Assembly (NCBI RefSeq): GCF_036697405.1
Contig: NZ_JBAHWA010000015.1
Coordinates: 1 to 64,000, forward strand
Source: Lysobacter sp036697405
GTDB taxonomy: Bacteria > Pseudomonadota > Gammaproteobacteria > Xanthomonadales > Xanthomonadaceae
DNA length: 64,000 nucleotides
Direction: 5' to 3'
The position numbers were made by a program, and so were the translations under genes. Under the pieces are notes generated by a model, which was given only the letters and a program-made list of their open reading frames with translations, was not told the origin of the DNA and searched no databases. Shown in pieces: positions 53,403-62,739 of this stretch; positions within the stretch are counted from its first letter, which is position 1, and each line of letters starts with the position of its first letter.

Positions 53403-54077
53403 TTAACTGGGATCCAACTGACGCAGCGCCGCCTCGGCGGCCAGCTGCTCGGCGGCGCGGCGCGAGCCGGCCTCGCCCTCGGTCACGATCGGCGGCTGGG
53501 CGATGCTGCAGCTGACCCGGAAGCTCTTGGCGTGGTCCTCGCCGGATTCCGACAGCAGGGTGTACAGCGGCAGCGGCTTCTGCCGGCCCTGCAACCATTC
53601 CTGCAGGCGGGTCTTGGCGTCCTTGCCGACCTTGTGCGGCGGCGGCAACGCGGCCATCGCGGCCTCGAACCAGGGCAGCACCCGGGCCCGGCAGGCCTCG
53701 AAGCCGGCGTCGAGGTAGATCGCGGCGACCACCGCTTCCAGGGCGTCGGCGAGGATGGAATCGCGGCGGTGGCCGCCGGATTTCATCTCGCCGGGGCCCA
53801 AGGTCAGGCGCGCGCCCAGTTCCAGGGTGCGCGCGATCGGCGCCAGCGCGGACTCGCGCACCAGCTCGGCGCGCGCGCGCGTGAGCGCGCCTTCGTCGGC
53901 TTGCGGCCAGCGCGCGTACAAGGCTTCGGCCACCATCAGGTTGACCAGGGAGTCGCCCAGGAACTCCAGCCGCTCGTTATGCGGCGCACCGGCGCTGCGA
54001 TGGGTCAGGGCCTGCTCGAGCAGGCCCGGATTCGCGAACCGGTGTTCGATGCGATCAGTCGGCACCACCGCTACCAC
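53403..54077 (-). CDS. rnc: Ribonuclease III
   Basis: 224 residues. The catalytic signature NERLEFLGDSLVNLMVAEAL and the second acidic cluster DALEAVVAAIYLDAGF are present, followed by a double-stranded-RNA-binding domain (DAKTRLQEWLQG, EGEAGSRRAAEQLAAEAAL). It processes rRNA and structured mRNAs. The exact start is uncertain: GTG 54077 lies 23 nt inside the preceding gene, and in-frame GTGs at 54068 and 54065 are alternatives; no ATG fits. Confidence 0.95.
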   Translation of the reverse strand: MVAVVPTDRIEHRFANPGLLEQALTHRSAGAPHNERLEFLGDSLVNLMVAEALYARWPQADEGALTRARAELVRESALAPIARTLELGARLTLGPGEMKSGGHRRDSILADALEAVVAAIYLDAGFEACRARVLPWFEAAMAALPPPHKVGKDAKTRLQEWLQGRQKPLPLYTLLSESGEDHAKSFRVSCSIAQPPIVTEGEAGSRRAAEQLAAEAALRQLDPS

Positions 54078-54438
54078 GGCGGAGAACTTCCTGAGCTTCG
54101 AAATGGCCGACCACGTCGAGGTTGGCGATCAGCGGACGGCGCACTTCGTAATTCACCATGATTTCGTAGCCGGAGTCCTTGCGCTGGATCTTCACGTGCT
54201 CGTCCTTGACGTTGTCCGCGTAGCTCACGTACAGGCGACGGAAGAACAGCTTCTTGATCTTGACCGGATCCTGGTCGGCGATGCCGGGCTCGGCCGCCAG
54301 GCCGGTCAAGGCGCGCTTCACGCCGTAATACTCGGTGTACATCGGGATCAGCTTCATGCCCATGTAGACGAATACACCGACCACCGCCAGCACGATGATG
54401 AACCCGATCAGGGTCATGCCGCTCTGATTACGCTTCAT
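54055..54438 (-). CDS. DUF4845 membrane protein
   Basis: 127 residues with one N-terminal membrane helix (MTLIGFIIVLAVVGVFVYMG, about 8-27) that looks like a type IV pilin leader remnant, followed by a periplasmic alpha/beta domain. DUF4845 proteins are found between lepB and rnc across gamma- and betaproteobacteria; their function is unknown. The helix with preceding QSG resembles a prepilin, but no clear peptidase cleavage site (G/F) is present. Confidence 0.9.
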   Translation of the reverse strand: MKRNQSGMTLIGFIIVLAVVGVFVYMGMKLIPMYTEYYGVKRALTGLAAEPGIADQDPVKIKKLFFRRLYVSYADNVKDEHVKIQRKDSGYEIMVNYEVRRPLIANLDVVGHFEAQEVLRRGSGGAD

Positions 54439-54503
54439 CCGATCATCCCCCCGTCGTTAGACGCGATTTGTTGAGTGTCACCGTGCCGCGACGGCGGACG
54501 CCG

Positions 54504-55289
54504 TCACGGAATACTGTTGCCGATACGCGAGAAATCCACGCCCCCATCGACGTTCATCCAGATCAGGAACGCCTTGCCCCTCAGGTTCTGCTCCGGAAGG
54601 AAGCCCCAGTATCGGCTGTCCTCGCTATTATCGCGATTGTCGCCCATCACAAAATAGTGACCGGCCGGAACCACCCAATCGCCCTCTCCTTGATCGAGCA
54701 ACGGCAAATTGGTCCGCTCCAGGACGCGATGCTCGCGCCCGAGCAGATTCTCCGCAAGTTCCTGCGAACCTGTCATTTCGGTGCCATTGCCGTGACCTTC
54801 GTAGGTACCGACCGGCGTGTACTTCAGGACCTCGCCGTTCACCGTCACCTGGTTGTCGTGGTAGCTGACGCGATCGCCCGGCAGGCCGACCACGCGCTTG
54901 ATCCAGTCCTGCTCGGGGTGGTGCGGCGGCTTGAACACGACCACGTCGCCGCGCTTGGGCTCGCCCAGGGCGAAGACCTTGCGGTTGCTGATCGGCAGGC
55001 GCAGGCCGTAGGTGAACTTGTTGACCAGGATGAAATCGCCGGTCAGCAGGGTCGGCATCATCGAGTTGGAGGGGATCCGGAACGGCTCTGCGATGAAGCT
55101 GCGCAGGACCAGGACCACCAGCAGCACCGGGAAGAAGGCCTTGGAATAATCGACCAGGGCCGGTTCCTTGCCGTCGTCGAGCAGGCCCTCGCGCGCGGCG
55201 CGGCGCTTGGCCAGGAACAGCTTGTCGAGCAGCCAGACGGCGCCCGAGAACAACGTCAGCGATACCAGTGCGATTTCAAACCAGCGCAT
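54504..55289 (-). CDS. lepB: Signal peptidase I
   Basis: 261 residues. The catalytic Ser lies in IPSNSMMPTL and the general-base Lys in IKRVVGLPGD; box E reads VMGDNRDNSEDSRYWG. Two N-terminal hydrophobic segments (residues 3-23 and 50-68) anchor it in the inner membrane with the active site outside. It removes Sec and Tat signal peptides. It is followed by DUF4845 and preceded by lepA across a repeat-bearing gap. Confidence 0.96.
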   Translation of the reverse strand: MRWFEIALVSLTLFSGAVWLLDKLFLAKRRAAREGLLDDGKEPALVDYSKAFFPVLLVVLVLRSFIAEPFRIPSNSMMPTLLTGDFILVNKFTYGLRLPISNRKVFALGEPKRGDVVVFKPPHHPEQDWIKRVVGLPGDRVSYHDNQVTVNGEVLKYTPVGTYEGHGNGTEMTGSQELAENLLGREHRVLERTNLPLLDQGEGDWVVPAGHYFVMGDNRDNSEDSRYWGFLPEQNLRGKAFLIWMNVDGGVDFSRIGNSIP

Positions 55290-55306
55290 GCAAGCTCCTT
55301 CGGAGC

Positions 55307-55393
55307 GGGGATTCGGGATTAGGGATTGGAGATCGGGCCAGCCAGGAAACGTGCACTTGGCCGTATCCCGAATCCCGAATCTCGAATCCCGGC
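55307..55393. repeat. Inverted GAATCCC-type repeat between lepA and lepB
   Basis: GGGGATTCGGGATTAGGGAT at 55307-55326 faces ATCCCGAATCCCGAATC and GAATCCC at 55364-55390. The pair can form a long hairpin within the operon mRNA. Same heptamer family as at 7.06 and 46.6 kb. Confidence 0.72.
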
Positions 55394-55394
55394 T

Positions 55395-57188
55395 TCATTT
55401 GTTGTCCACCTGCAACACCGCCAGGAACGCTTCCTGCGGAATCTCCACGCGACCGACCTGCTTCATCCGCTTCTTGCCCTCTTTCTGCTTCTCGAGGAGC
55501 TTCTTCTTGCGGCTGATGTCGCCGCCGTAGCACTTGGCCAGCACGTTCTTGCGCATCGCTTTGACCGTGCTGCGGGCGATGATCTGCGAGCCGACCGCGG
55601 CCTGGATGGCGACGTCGAACATCTGGCGCGGGATCAGCTCGCGCATCTTCTCGGAGATCTCGCGGCCGCGGCGATCGGCGTGGGCGCGATGGGTGATGAT
55701 GCTGAGCGCATCGACCTTGTCGCCGTTGATCAGCGTGTCCACGCGCACGAACGGGCCGGCCTGGAAACGCAGGAACTGGTAATCCAGCGAGGCGTAGCCG
55801 CGCGAGACCGACTTGAGGCGGTCGAAGAAGTCCAGCACCACCTCGGCCATCGGCAGCTCGTAGCTGATCTGGACCTGGTTGCCCATGTAGGTGATGCCGA
55901 TCTGGCTGCCGCGCTTTTCCTCGCACAAGGTGATCACGTTGCCGACGTAGTCCGGCGGCGTGAGGATGTTGGCGCGGATGATCGGCTCGCGGATCTCCTC
56001 GATCATGTTGACCTGAGGCAGCTTGGCCGGGTTGTCCAGCGGCATGGTGGTGCCGTCGGTCTTGAGCACTTCGTAGATCACCGTCGGCGCGGTGCTGATC
56101 AGGTTGAGGTCGTACTCGCGCTCCAGGCGCTCCTGCACGATCTCCATGTGCAGCATGCCCAGGAAGCCGCAGCGGAAACCGAAGCCCATGGCCTCGGAGC
56201 TTTCCGGTTCGAAGCGCAGCGCGGCGTCGTTGAGGCGCAGCTTTTCCAGCGCCTCGCGCAGGTCGGGATAGTCCTCGGCGTCGACCGGGAACAGGCCGGC
56301 GAACACGCGCGGCTGCATTTCCTGGAAGCCCGGCAACGGCTTGGCCGCCGGGTCCGAGGCCAGGGTCAGGGTATCGCCGACCGGGGCGCCGTGGACGTCC
56401 TTGATGCTGGCGTTGATCCAGCCCACTTCGCCGGCGCCCAGCTTGGGCAGGTCCTTGCGCTTGGGGGTGAACACGCCGACCTTGTCGACCAGGTGGGTGC
56501 GGCCGGTCGACATCACCAGGATCTTGCTGCCGGGCACGATCTCGCCCTGCATGACCCGCACCAGCGAGACCACGCCCAGGTAGTTGTCGAACCAGGAGTC
56601 GATGATCAACGCCTGCAGCTTGTCGGTGTCGCGCGGCTTCGGCGGCGGGATGCGATGCACGATCGCCTCCAGCACGTCGACCACGTTGAGGCCGGTCTTG
56701 GCGCTGATCGCGACCGCGTCCTCGGCGTCGATGCCGATCACGGCCTCGATCTCGGCCTTGGCGCGCGCGATATCGGCCGTGGGCAGGTCGATCTTGTTGA
56801 GCACCGGCACCACTTCCAGGCCCTGCTCGACCGCGGTGTAGCAGTTGGCGACCGACTGCGCCTCCACGCCCTGGGCGGCGTCCACCACCAGCAGCGCGCC
56901 CTCGCAGGCGGCCAGCGAGCGGCTGACTTCGTAGCTGAAGTCGACGTGGCCGGGGGTGTCGATGAAGTTGAGCTGGTAGACCTGACCGTCCTTCGCCTTG
57001 TAGGGCAAGGACACGGACTGCGCCTTGATGGTGATGCCGCGCTCGCGCTCGATCGGGTTGGAATCGAGCACCTGCGCTTCCATCTCGCGCGCTTCCAGGC
57101 CTCCGCAGAGCTGGATGATGCGGTCGGCCAGGGTCGATTTGCCGTGGTCGACGTGAGCGATGATGGAGAAGTTTCTGATCTGCTGCAT
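55395..57188 (-). CDS. lepA: Elongation factor 4 (LepA)
   Basis: 597 residues from ATG 57188 (MQQIRNFSIIAHVDHGKST); a GTG at 57209 would add seven residues. Switch motif DTPGHVDF and NKIDLP complete the GTPase set. EF-G-like domains and the LepA-specific C-terminal domain (ISRKKKLLEKQKEGKKRMKQ) follow. It binds ribosomes and affects initiation and elongation under stress. It lies between mucD and lepB. Confidence 0.96.
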   Translation of the reverse strand: MQQIRNFSIIAHVDHGKSTLADRIIQLCGGLEAREMEAQVLDSNPIERERGITIKAQSVSLPYKAKDGQVYQLNFIDTPGHVDFSYEVSRSLAACEGALLVVDAAQGVEAQSVANCYTAVEQGLEVVPVLNKIDLPTADIARAKAEIEAVIGIDAEDAVAISAKTGLNVVDVLEAIVHRIPPPKPRDTDKLQALIIDSWFDNYLGVVSLVRVMQGEIVPGSKILVMSTGRTHLVDKVGVFTPKRKDLPKLGAGEVGWINASIKDVHGAPVGDTLTLASDPAAKPLPGFQEMQPRVFAGLFPVDAEDYPDLREALEKLRLNDAALRFEPESSEAMGFGFRCGFLGMLHMEIVQERLEREYDLNLISTAPTVIYEVLKTDGTTMPLDNPAKLPQVNMIEEIREPIIRANILTPPDYVGNVITLCEEKRGSQIGITYMGNQVQISYELPMAEVVLDFFDRLKSVSRGYASLDYQFLRFQAGPFVRVDTLINGDKVDALSIITHRAHADRRGREISEKMRELIPRQMFDVAIQAAVGSQIIARSTVKAMRKNVLAKCYGGDISRKKKLLEKQKEGKKRMKQVGRVEIPQEAFLAVLQVDNK

Positions 57189-57296
57189 GCGGGACGGCGC
57201 GAAGCTCACCGGTTCCAGAGAGTTAACGGGAGATTATCGCATACCGCGCCGTACCCACGCCCACGCGCCCGCCCCAGGGCGGGCGCGTGCCCCGCC

Positions 57297-58805
57297 TCAG
57301 CCGGCCTTGGCCTCGGCGGTGACGGCGATGAACTGGGTGGCCGCGCCGCGCCGCACCAGCAGCATCACGGTGTCGCCCGGCCGGACCCCGGCCAGTTCGC
57401 GGTTCAACGCCGAGACGCTGCCGACCGCGGTGCGGCCGACCGAGAGCACCACGTCGCCCGGACGCAGCCCGGCCTCGCCTGCGACCTCGCCCGGCGACTG
57501 CACCAGCACGCCCTCGCCCGCCTTCAGGCCCAGGCGCTGGCGCGCGTTCGCGGCTAGGTCCTGGCCGACCAGGCCCAGCGCGTTGCCGTCGCTGCGGCCC
57601 GGGGCGGCGTCGCCGTCGTCGTTGGCGGCCGGGCCCGGTTCGCCGGCGACCTCGGCGCCCAGCGCACCCAGCACCACCTGCTCGGTCAGGATCTTGCCGC
57701 CGCGGTTGATCTGCAGCTTGACCCGGGCCCCCGGCGCCAGCGCGCCGATCAGCGGCGGCAGGTCGCTGGAGGTGTTCACCGGGCGGTCGTTGACCGCCAG
57801 GATCACGTCGCCGAGCTGGATGCCGGCCTTCTCCGCCGCGCCGCCGGCCTGGACGCTGTTGACCAGGGCGCCGCGCGATTCGCTCAGGCCCAGGCCCTTG
57901 GCGCTTTCGGAGGTGATCGCCTGCACGCCCACGCCGAGCAGGCCGCGCTGGACCTTGCCGGTCGCGCGCAGCTGTTCGGCCGAGTTCATCGCCACGTCGA
58001 TCGGGATCGCGAAACTCACGCCCATGTAGCCGCCGGAGTTGGAGAAGATCTGCGAGTTGATGCCGACCACCTCGCCGCTGGTGTTGAGCAGCGGACCGCC
58101 GGAATTGCCCTGGTTGATGGCGACGTCGGTCTGGATGAAGGGCACGTACTGCTGGTCGGCGTAGGGATTCATACGACCGACCGCGCTGACGATGCCGGCG
58201 GTGACCGAGTGATCCAGGCCGAACGGCGAACCGATCGCGATCACCCACTGACCCGGCTTGGTCAGGCTGGCGTTGGCCAGGCGCAGGAAAGGCAGGCTCT
58301 TGGCGTCGATCTTGAGCAGGGCCACGTCGGACTGCTCGTCGCTGCCGACCACCTTGGCGGTGAACTCGCGGCGGTCGGACAAGGTGACCTTGACCGTGTC
58401 GGCGCCGTCGACCACGTGGTGGTTGGTCAGCAGGTAGCCGTCCTGCGAAATCAGGAAGCCGGTGCCCAGCGAATTGCCGCCGCCGCGCGGCGCGCGCGGA
58501 CCCCGCGGGCCGCCGGGCATGTCGGGACCGAAGAAGCGGCGGAAGATTTCCGGAATCTCGTCCTCGTTCGGCATCTGCCCGCGGCTGGCGCGGCGCGGCG
58601 CGATCTCGGCGCGCACGTTGACCACGGCCGGGCCGACCCGCTGCACCAGGGCGGTGAAATCGGGCAGGCCGCTGACCAGCGGCGCGGCCGGCGTCGCCGC
58701 CGGCGGCGGCGCGATCGGGGTGCTGGGGGTCTGCGCGGTGCAGGCGACCGGCAGCAGGGCGACCAGGGCGCTGGCCAGGGCGATGGAGCGAAGCGGACGA
58801 GTCAT
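57297..58805 (-). CDS. mucD: DegP/MucD-type periplasmic serine protease
   Basis: 502 residues. A signal peptide ends near ACTA/QTPS. The trypsin-like domain has His in LLTNHHVVDGA, Asp in DEQSDVALLKI and Ser in NQGNSGGPLL. Two PDZ domains follow (about 280-375 and 400-495: LGDVILAVNDRPV and RPGDVVLSVGRTAV). It degrades or refolds damaged envelope proteins and dampens the RpoE response. Position directly after rpoE-rseA is the usual xanthomonad order. There is no rseB (mucB) between. Confidence 0.95.
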   Translation of the reverse strand: MTRPLRSIALASALVALLPVACTAQTPSTPIAPPPAATPAAPLVSGLPDFTALVQRVGPAVVNVRAEIAPRRASRGQMPNEDEIPEIFRRFFGPDMPGGPRGPRAPRGGGNSLGTGFLISQDGYLLTNHHVVDGADTVKVTLSDRREFTAKVVGSDEQSDVALLKIDAKSLPFLRLANASLTKPGQWVIAIGSPFGLDHSVTAGIVSAVGRMNPYADQQYVPFIQTDVAINQGNSGGPLLNTSGEVVGINSQIFSNSGGYMGVSFAIPIDVAMNSAEQLRATGKVQRGLLGVGVQAITSESAKGLGLSESRGALVNSVQAGGAAEKAGIQLGDVILAVNDRPVNTSSDLPPLIGALAPGARVKLQINRGGKILTEQVVLGALGAEVAGEPGPAANDDGDAAPGRSDGNALGLVGQDLAANARQRLGLKAGEGVLVQSPGEVAGEAGLRPGDVVLSVGRTAVGSVSALNRELAGVRPGDTVMLLVRRGAATQFIAVTAEAKAG

Positions 58806-58963
58806 GGAATCGGCCTCGAAGGTTGCGGAGGTTTGGCCGCGCGGCCGTCGGGCCGCGCGTGATCGGGGAACGGGATGGGGGAACGCTGGACGGAAGCGGT
58901 CAGACCGGAACGCAGTGCGGCGGCGTCACGCACACGGGTCCTGCGGCGCGCCGCCGATGCCGC

Positions 58964-59827
58964 TTAAGGCTGCGGCATCCGGCTTTCGGGCTCGGGCGCC
59001 GGCGGCGGCTGCACGGGCGCCGCGTCGGTCGCGCTGGGCTCGAAGGGATAGAACGAGCGCGCGCTGGCGCTGCTGCTGCCGTAGCTGGCGGTGAAGCCGC
59101 CGGTGGCCGGGTAGTTGGGCAGCGCCGCGCGCGGCCACGGCCGCGACGGCGCGTCGCTGTGCTGCGGCCGGAACGGATTGGCGGTGGCACCGGCGGCGCT
59201 CGCGGCCGCGACTTCGACCGCGGGCTGGGCGGCGACGGCCTGGGTCTGGGCCTGGCGGCGCAGGGCGGCGCGCTGGCTCTGCCCGCGCGAGCTGCGGCGC
59301 TCGGCGATGCGGCGCGGTACTTCGGCCACCGCGACCGCGGCGGCGCCCAGACCGGCGGCCTGCTGCTCGGGGCTCTGCGGCTGCGGCGCGAGCGGCGCGG
59401 CGCCGGCGCTGTCGGCGCTGGCGACCTGGCTCTGGGGGGCGCCGGCATCGGGGGCGCCGTCGCTGGAGAACGGGCGCGCCACGAACAGGGCCGCCACGGC
59501 CACCGAGGCGGCCAGGGCGCCGCCGATCCAGCCGCGGCGGCTGGCGGGCGCGGTCGCCGGTGCGGCGGCCTTGGCGGTCGCGGCCTCGGCGGCGAGCGCC
59601 GCGGCGACGCGGTCGGCGAAATCCGGCGCGGCGATGCCGGCGGCCTGGCCGCGCAGGGCGTCGCCGCACAACTGCCAGCTGCCGCAGGCACGGCGCCACT
59701 GGGCGTCGTGGCTCAGGCGCTTGAGGGCGAAGCGGGCGGCATCGCCGTCGAGCTCGCCGTCGAACAGCGCGCTCAGGGCTTCGCGGTCGTTGGGGCCGTA
59801 CTCGTCAATAGCGGGAATCGACGTCAT
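58964..59827 (-). CDS. rseA: RseA-type anti-sigma-E factor
   Basis: 287 residues. The N-terminal RseA sigma-binding domain (REALSALFDGELDGDAARFA, then WRRACGSWQLCGDALRG) is clear. A single membrane helix follows at about 99-117 (GGALAASVAVAALFVA), then a long Gln/Ala/Pro-rich periplasmic part. It would hold RpoE at the membrane until proteolysis under envelope stress. It starts one base before the rpoE stop codon region ends, implying translational coupling. Confidence 0.9.
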   Translation of the reverse strand: MTSIPAIDEYGPNDREALSALFDGELDGDAARFALKRLSHDAQWRRACGSWQLCGDALRGQAAGIAAPDFADRVAAALAAEAATAKAAAPATAPASRRGWIGGALAASVAVAALFVARPFSSDGAPDAGAPQSQVASADSAGAAPLAPQPQSPEQQAAGLGAAAVAVAEVPRRIAERRSSRGQSQRAALRRQAQTQAVAAQPAVEVAAASAAGATANPFRPQHSDAPSRPWPRAALPNYPATGGFTASYGSSSASARSFYPFEPSATDAAPVQPPPAPEPESRMPQP

Positions 59828-59828
59828 A

Positions 59829-60431
59829 TCAGTGGGCGCGCTCGCGGGTGTCTTGGTTATCCAGCAGGGGCCGCAGCTCGATGTCGATCGCCTCGCGGGC
59901 GCGGAAGATCCGCGAACGCACGGTGCCGATCGGGCAGCCCATCTTCTGCGCGATTTCCTCGTAGCTCAGGCCGTCCACCTCGCGCAGGGTGATCGCGGCC
60001 CGCAGTTCCTCCGGTAGGGATTCGACCGCGCGCATCACCGTGCGTTCGATCTCCTGGCGCAGCAACTCGTGTTCCGGGGTGTCGCTGTCGCGCAGCCGGA
60101 TGCCGGTCTCGAACTGTTCGGCGTCGCCGGCGTCGATGTCGTCGGTCGGCGGCCTGCGGTTCTGCGCGACGAGGTAATTCTTGGCGGTGTTCACGGCGAT
60201 CCGGTGCAACCACGTATAGAACTGCGCATCGCCCCGGAAGTTCGGCAGCGCGCGGTAGGCGCGCAGGAAGGTTTCCTGGGCAACGTCCTGGCATTCGCTC
60301 CAGTCGGGAATGTAGCGCCCGATCAACGCGGTGATCCGATGCTGGTACTTGCGCACCAGGGCATCGAAGGCCGTGCTATCGCCACGCTGGACACGCCTGA
60401 CCAGCTCTTGGTCCAACTCATTCTCGGCCAT
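59829..60431 (-). CDS. rpoE: RNA polymerase sigma factor RpoE
   Basis: 200 residues of the RpoE/AlgU class. Region 2 reads VRKYQHRITALIGRYIPDW, then DVAQETFLRAYRALPNFRG and FYTWLHRIAVNTAKNYLVA. Region 4 reads LPEELRAAITLREVDGLSYE, then GCPIGTVRSRIFRAREAID. It controls the envelope-stress response. It heads the operon rpoE-rseA-mucD, and a sequence resembling its own promoter type lies upstream. Confidence 0.97.
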   Translation of the reverse strand: MAENELDQELVRRVQRGDSTAFDALVRKYQHRITALIGRYIPDWSECQDVAQETFLRAYRALPNFRGDAQFYTWLHRIAVNTAKNYLVAQNRRPPTDDIDAGDAEQFETGIRLRDSDTPEHELLRQEIERTVMRAVESLPEELRAAITLREVDGLSYEEIAQKMGCPIGTVRSRIFRAREAIDIELRPLLDNQDTRERAH

Positions 60432-60472
60432 GCCGCGCCGGCACTCCTGTCAGCTCGGCCGTGGCCGAACAA

Positions 60473-60499
60473 TGGGACAACCCTGTCGGGAGAAAGTTC
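60473..60499 (-). promoter_or_regulatory. Possible RpoE-type promoter upstream of rpoE
   Basis: On the minus strand GAACTT (60499-60494) is followed after 16 nt by TCCCA (60477-60473). The -35 matches the sigma-E consensus exactly and the -10 partly (consensus TCTGA). Autoregulation would fit known rpoE operons. Confidence 0.4.
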
Positions 60500-60669
60500 A
60501 ATCACGATCATAAATGGGGCCGGGGCCGCGCCGGCGCAACCGCCAAGGGTCACGGCGCGGCGCGCGCCGGGACCGTCGGGAAACGAGACCTGGGACGTGC
60601 CGATTTGACGGCGACGAAACATCCTCGGGATGATAGCGGGATATCCATACCTGAACGGATGGTGCAGTC

Positions 60670-62721
60670 ATGATGGCTGGCCTCGACGGACTTCGCTTCC
60701 AACATTGGCAGACCCAGCTGCGCGAGGACGGCATCCTGTTGCTGTCGTTCGATCGCGCCGGCTCCTCGGTCAATACCTTCGGACAGGACGTCCTGATCGA
60801 GCTGGACGCATTGCTGGAGCGGCTGGCGCTGGACCCGCCCAAGGGCGTGGTGCTGCGCTCGGCCAAGGCCTCGGGCTTCATCGCCGGCGCCGACATCAAG
60901 GAATTCCAGACCTTCGACGAGAAAGGCACGGTCGGCGACGCGATCCGGCGCGGCCAGCAGGTGTTCCAGCGCCTGGCCGAACTGCCCTGCCCCACGGTCG
61001 CCGCGATCCACGGCTTCTGCATGGGCGGCGGCACCGAGATCTCGCTGGCCTGCCGCTACCGCGTCGCCAGCTCCGACCCCTCGACCCGGATCGGCCTGCC
61101 GGAAGTGAAGCTGGGCATCTACCCGGGCTGGGGCGGCAGCGTGCGCCTGCCGCCGCTGGTCGGCGCGCCGGCCGCGTTCGACATGATGCTGACCGGCCGC
61201 GCGCTGTCGGCGTCGAACGCGCGCGCGATCGGCCTGGTCGACAAGGTGGTCGAAGCGCCGCTGCTGGTCGACGCCGCGGTCGCGCTGGCACTCAAGGGCG
61301 CCCAGCGCCCGTTCAAGCAGCGCTTCATGGGCTGGGCGACGAATAGCTGGCTGGCGCGCAAGATCCTGCCCGGCATGCTGACCAAGCAGGTCGCGCGCAA
61401 GGCGCGCAAGGAGCACTACCCGGCCCCCTACGCGCTGATCAACACCTGGGCGCGCAGCAGCGGCGGCGTGCAGGCGCGGCTGGCGGCCGAGCGCAAGTCG
61501 GTGGTCAAGCTGGCCTCGACCCCGACCGCGCGCAACCTGATCCGGGTGTTCTTCCTGCAGGAGCGGCTCAAGGGCCAGGGCGGCAAGGATCACGGTATCC
61601 AACGCGTGCACGTGGTCGGCGCCGGCGTGATGGGCGGCGACATCGCGGCCTGGTCGGCCTACAAGGGTTTCGAGGTCACCTTGTCCGATCGCGAGCAGCG
61701 TTTCATCGACGGCGCGCTTACGCGCGCCAACGAGTTGTTCACCAAGCGCGTGAAGGACGAGAGCAAGCGCCCGGCGGTGGCCGCGCGCCTGAAGGGCGAC
61801 CTGGCCGGCGACGGCGCCGCCCAGGCCGATCTGGTGATCGAAGCGATCATCGAAAAGCCAGAGGCCAAGCGCGAGCTCTACGACCAGGTCGAGCCGAAGA
61901 TGAAGCCCGACGCGCTGCTGACCACCAACACCTCGTCGATTCCGCTGGTCGAACTGCGCGACCACATCCGCCGTCCGGCCCAGTTCGGCGGCCTGCACTA
62001 TTTCAATCCGGTCGCGCTGATGCCGCTGGTGGAGATCATCCGCCACGACGCCATGGCGCCGGAAACCGAGCAGCGCCTGGCCGCGTTCTGCAAGGCCATC
62101 GACAAGCTGCCGGTGCCGGTCGCGGGCACGCCGGGCTTCCTGGTCAACCGGGTGCTGTTCCCGTACATGCTGGAAGCGGCGACCGCGTTCGCCGAAGGCA
62201 TCCCGGGCCCGGCGATCGACAAGGTCGCGGTGAAGTTCGGCATGCCGATGGGGCCGATCGAGCTGATCGACACCGTCGGCCTGGACGTGGCCGCGGGCGT
62301 GGGCGCGGAACTGGCGCCGTTCCTGGGCCTGAGCGTGCCGGCGGCGCTGAGCGGCGTGGAGCCGAACAAGCGCGGCAAGAAGGACGGCCAGGGCCTGTAC
62401 AAGTGGGAAAACGGCCGCGCCCAGAAGCCGGAACTGCCCAAGGACTACCAGACGCCTTCGGACCTGGAGGATCGCCTGATCCTGCCGCTGGTCAACGAAG
62501 CGGTGGCCTGCCTGCACGACGGCGTGGTCAGCGACGCCGACCTGCTCGACGCCGGCGTGATCTTCGGCACCGGCTTCGCGCCGTTCCGCGGCGGCCCGAT
62601 CCAGTACGTGCGCGAAACCGGCGCCGATGCGCTGCTGGAACGCCTGAAGACCCTGCACGCGCGCTACGGCGATCGTTTCGCGCCGCGCCCGGGTTGGGAT
62701 TCGCCGGCGTTGCGTCCCTAA
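60670..62721 (+). CDS. Bifunctional enoyl-CoA hydratase / 3-hydroxyacyl-CoA dehydrogenase (FadB/FadJ type)
   Basis: 683 residues. The N-terminal crotonase domain has the oxyanion-hole residues in SGFIAGADIKEF and FCMGGGTEISLACRYRVA, with the catalytic Glu region LPEVKLGIYPGWGGS. The dehydrogenase domain starts at VHVVGAGVMGGDIAAW and has the catalytic His in LHYFNPVALMPLVEI. The C-terminal domain follows (GTGFAPFRGGP). It carries out steps two and three of fatty-acid beta-oxidation. It is somewhat shorter than E. coli FadB/FadJ (about 715-730). No thiolase (fadA/fadI) is adjacent. It is divergent from rpoE over 238 bp. Confidence 0.92.
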   Translation: MMAGLDGLRFQHWQTQLREDGILLLSFDRAGSSVNTFGQDVLIELDALLERLALDPPKGVVLRSAKASGFIAGADIKEFQTFDEKGTVGDAIRRGQQVFQRLAELPCPTVAAIHGFCMGGGTEISLACRYRVASSDPSTRIGLPEVKLGIYPGWGGSVRLPPLVGAPAAFDMMLTGRALSASNARAIGLVDKVVEAPLLVDAAVALALKGAQRPFKQRFMGWATNSWLARKILPGMLTKQVARKARKEHYPAPYALINTWARSSGGVQARLAAERKSVVKLASTPTARNLIRVFFLQERLKGQGGKDHGIQRVHVVGAGVMGGDIAAWSAYKGFEVTLSDREQRFIDGALTRANELFTKRVKDESKRPAVAARLKGDLAGDGAAQADLVIEAIIEKPEAKRELYDQVEPKMKPDALLTTNTSSIPLVELRDHIRRPAQFGGLHYFNPVALMPLVEIIRHDAMAPETEQRLAAFCKAIDKLPVPVAGTPGFLVNRVLFPYMLEAATAFAEGIPGPAIDKVAVKFGMPMGPIELIDTVGLDVAAGVGAELAPFLGLSVPAALSGVEPNKRGKKDGQGLYKWENGRAQKPELPKDYQTPSDLEDRLILPLVNEAVACLHDGVVSDADLLDAGVIFGTGFAPFRGGPIQYVRETGADALLERLKTLHARYGDRFAPRPGWDSPALRP

Positions 62722-62739
62722 GGCCTCGCAGGCCGCCGC

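Noticed and set aside
54055..54438. DUF4845 protein as a pseudopilin
   Set aside because: The N-terminal helix is similar, but no prepilin cleavage site with Glu at +5 is seen, and the gene context is the standard DUF4845 position.
57297..58963. Missing rseB (mucB) as a sign of gene loss
   Set aside because: The order rpoE-rseA-mucD without rseB is normal in xanthomonads as far as I know, so it is not an anomaly.
60550..62658. 702-codon minus-strand frame opposite the FadB-type gene
   Set aside because: Shadow of the well-conserved plus-strand enzyme.
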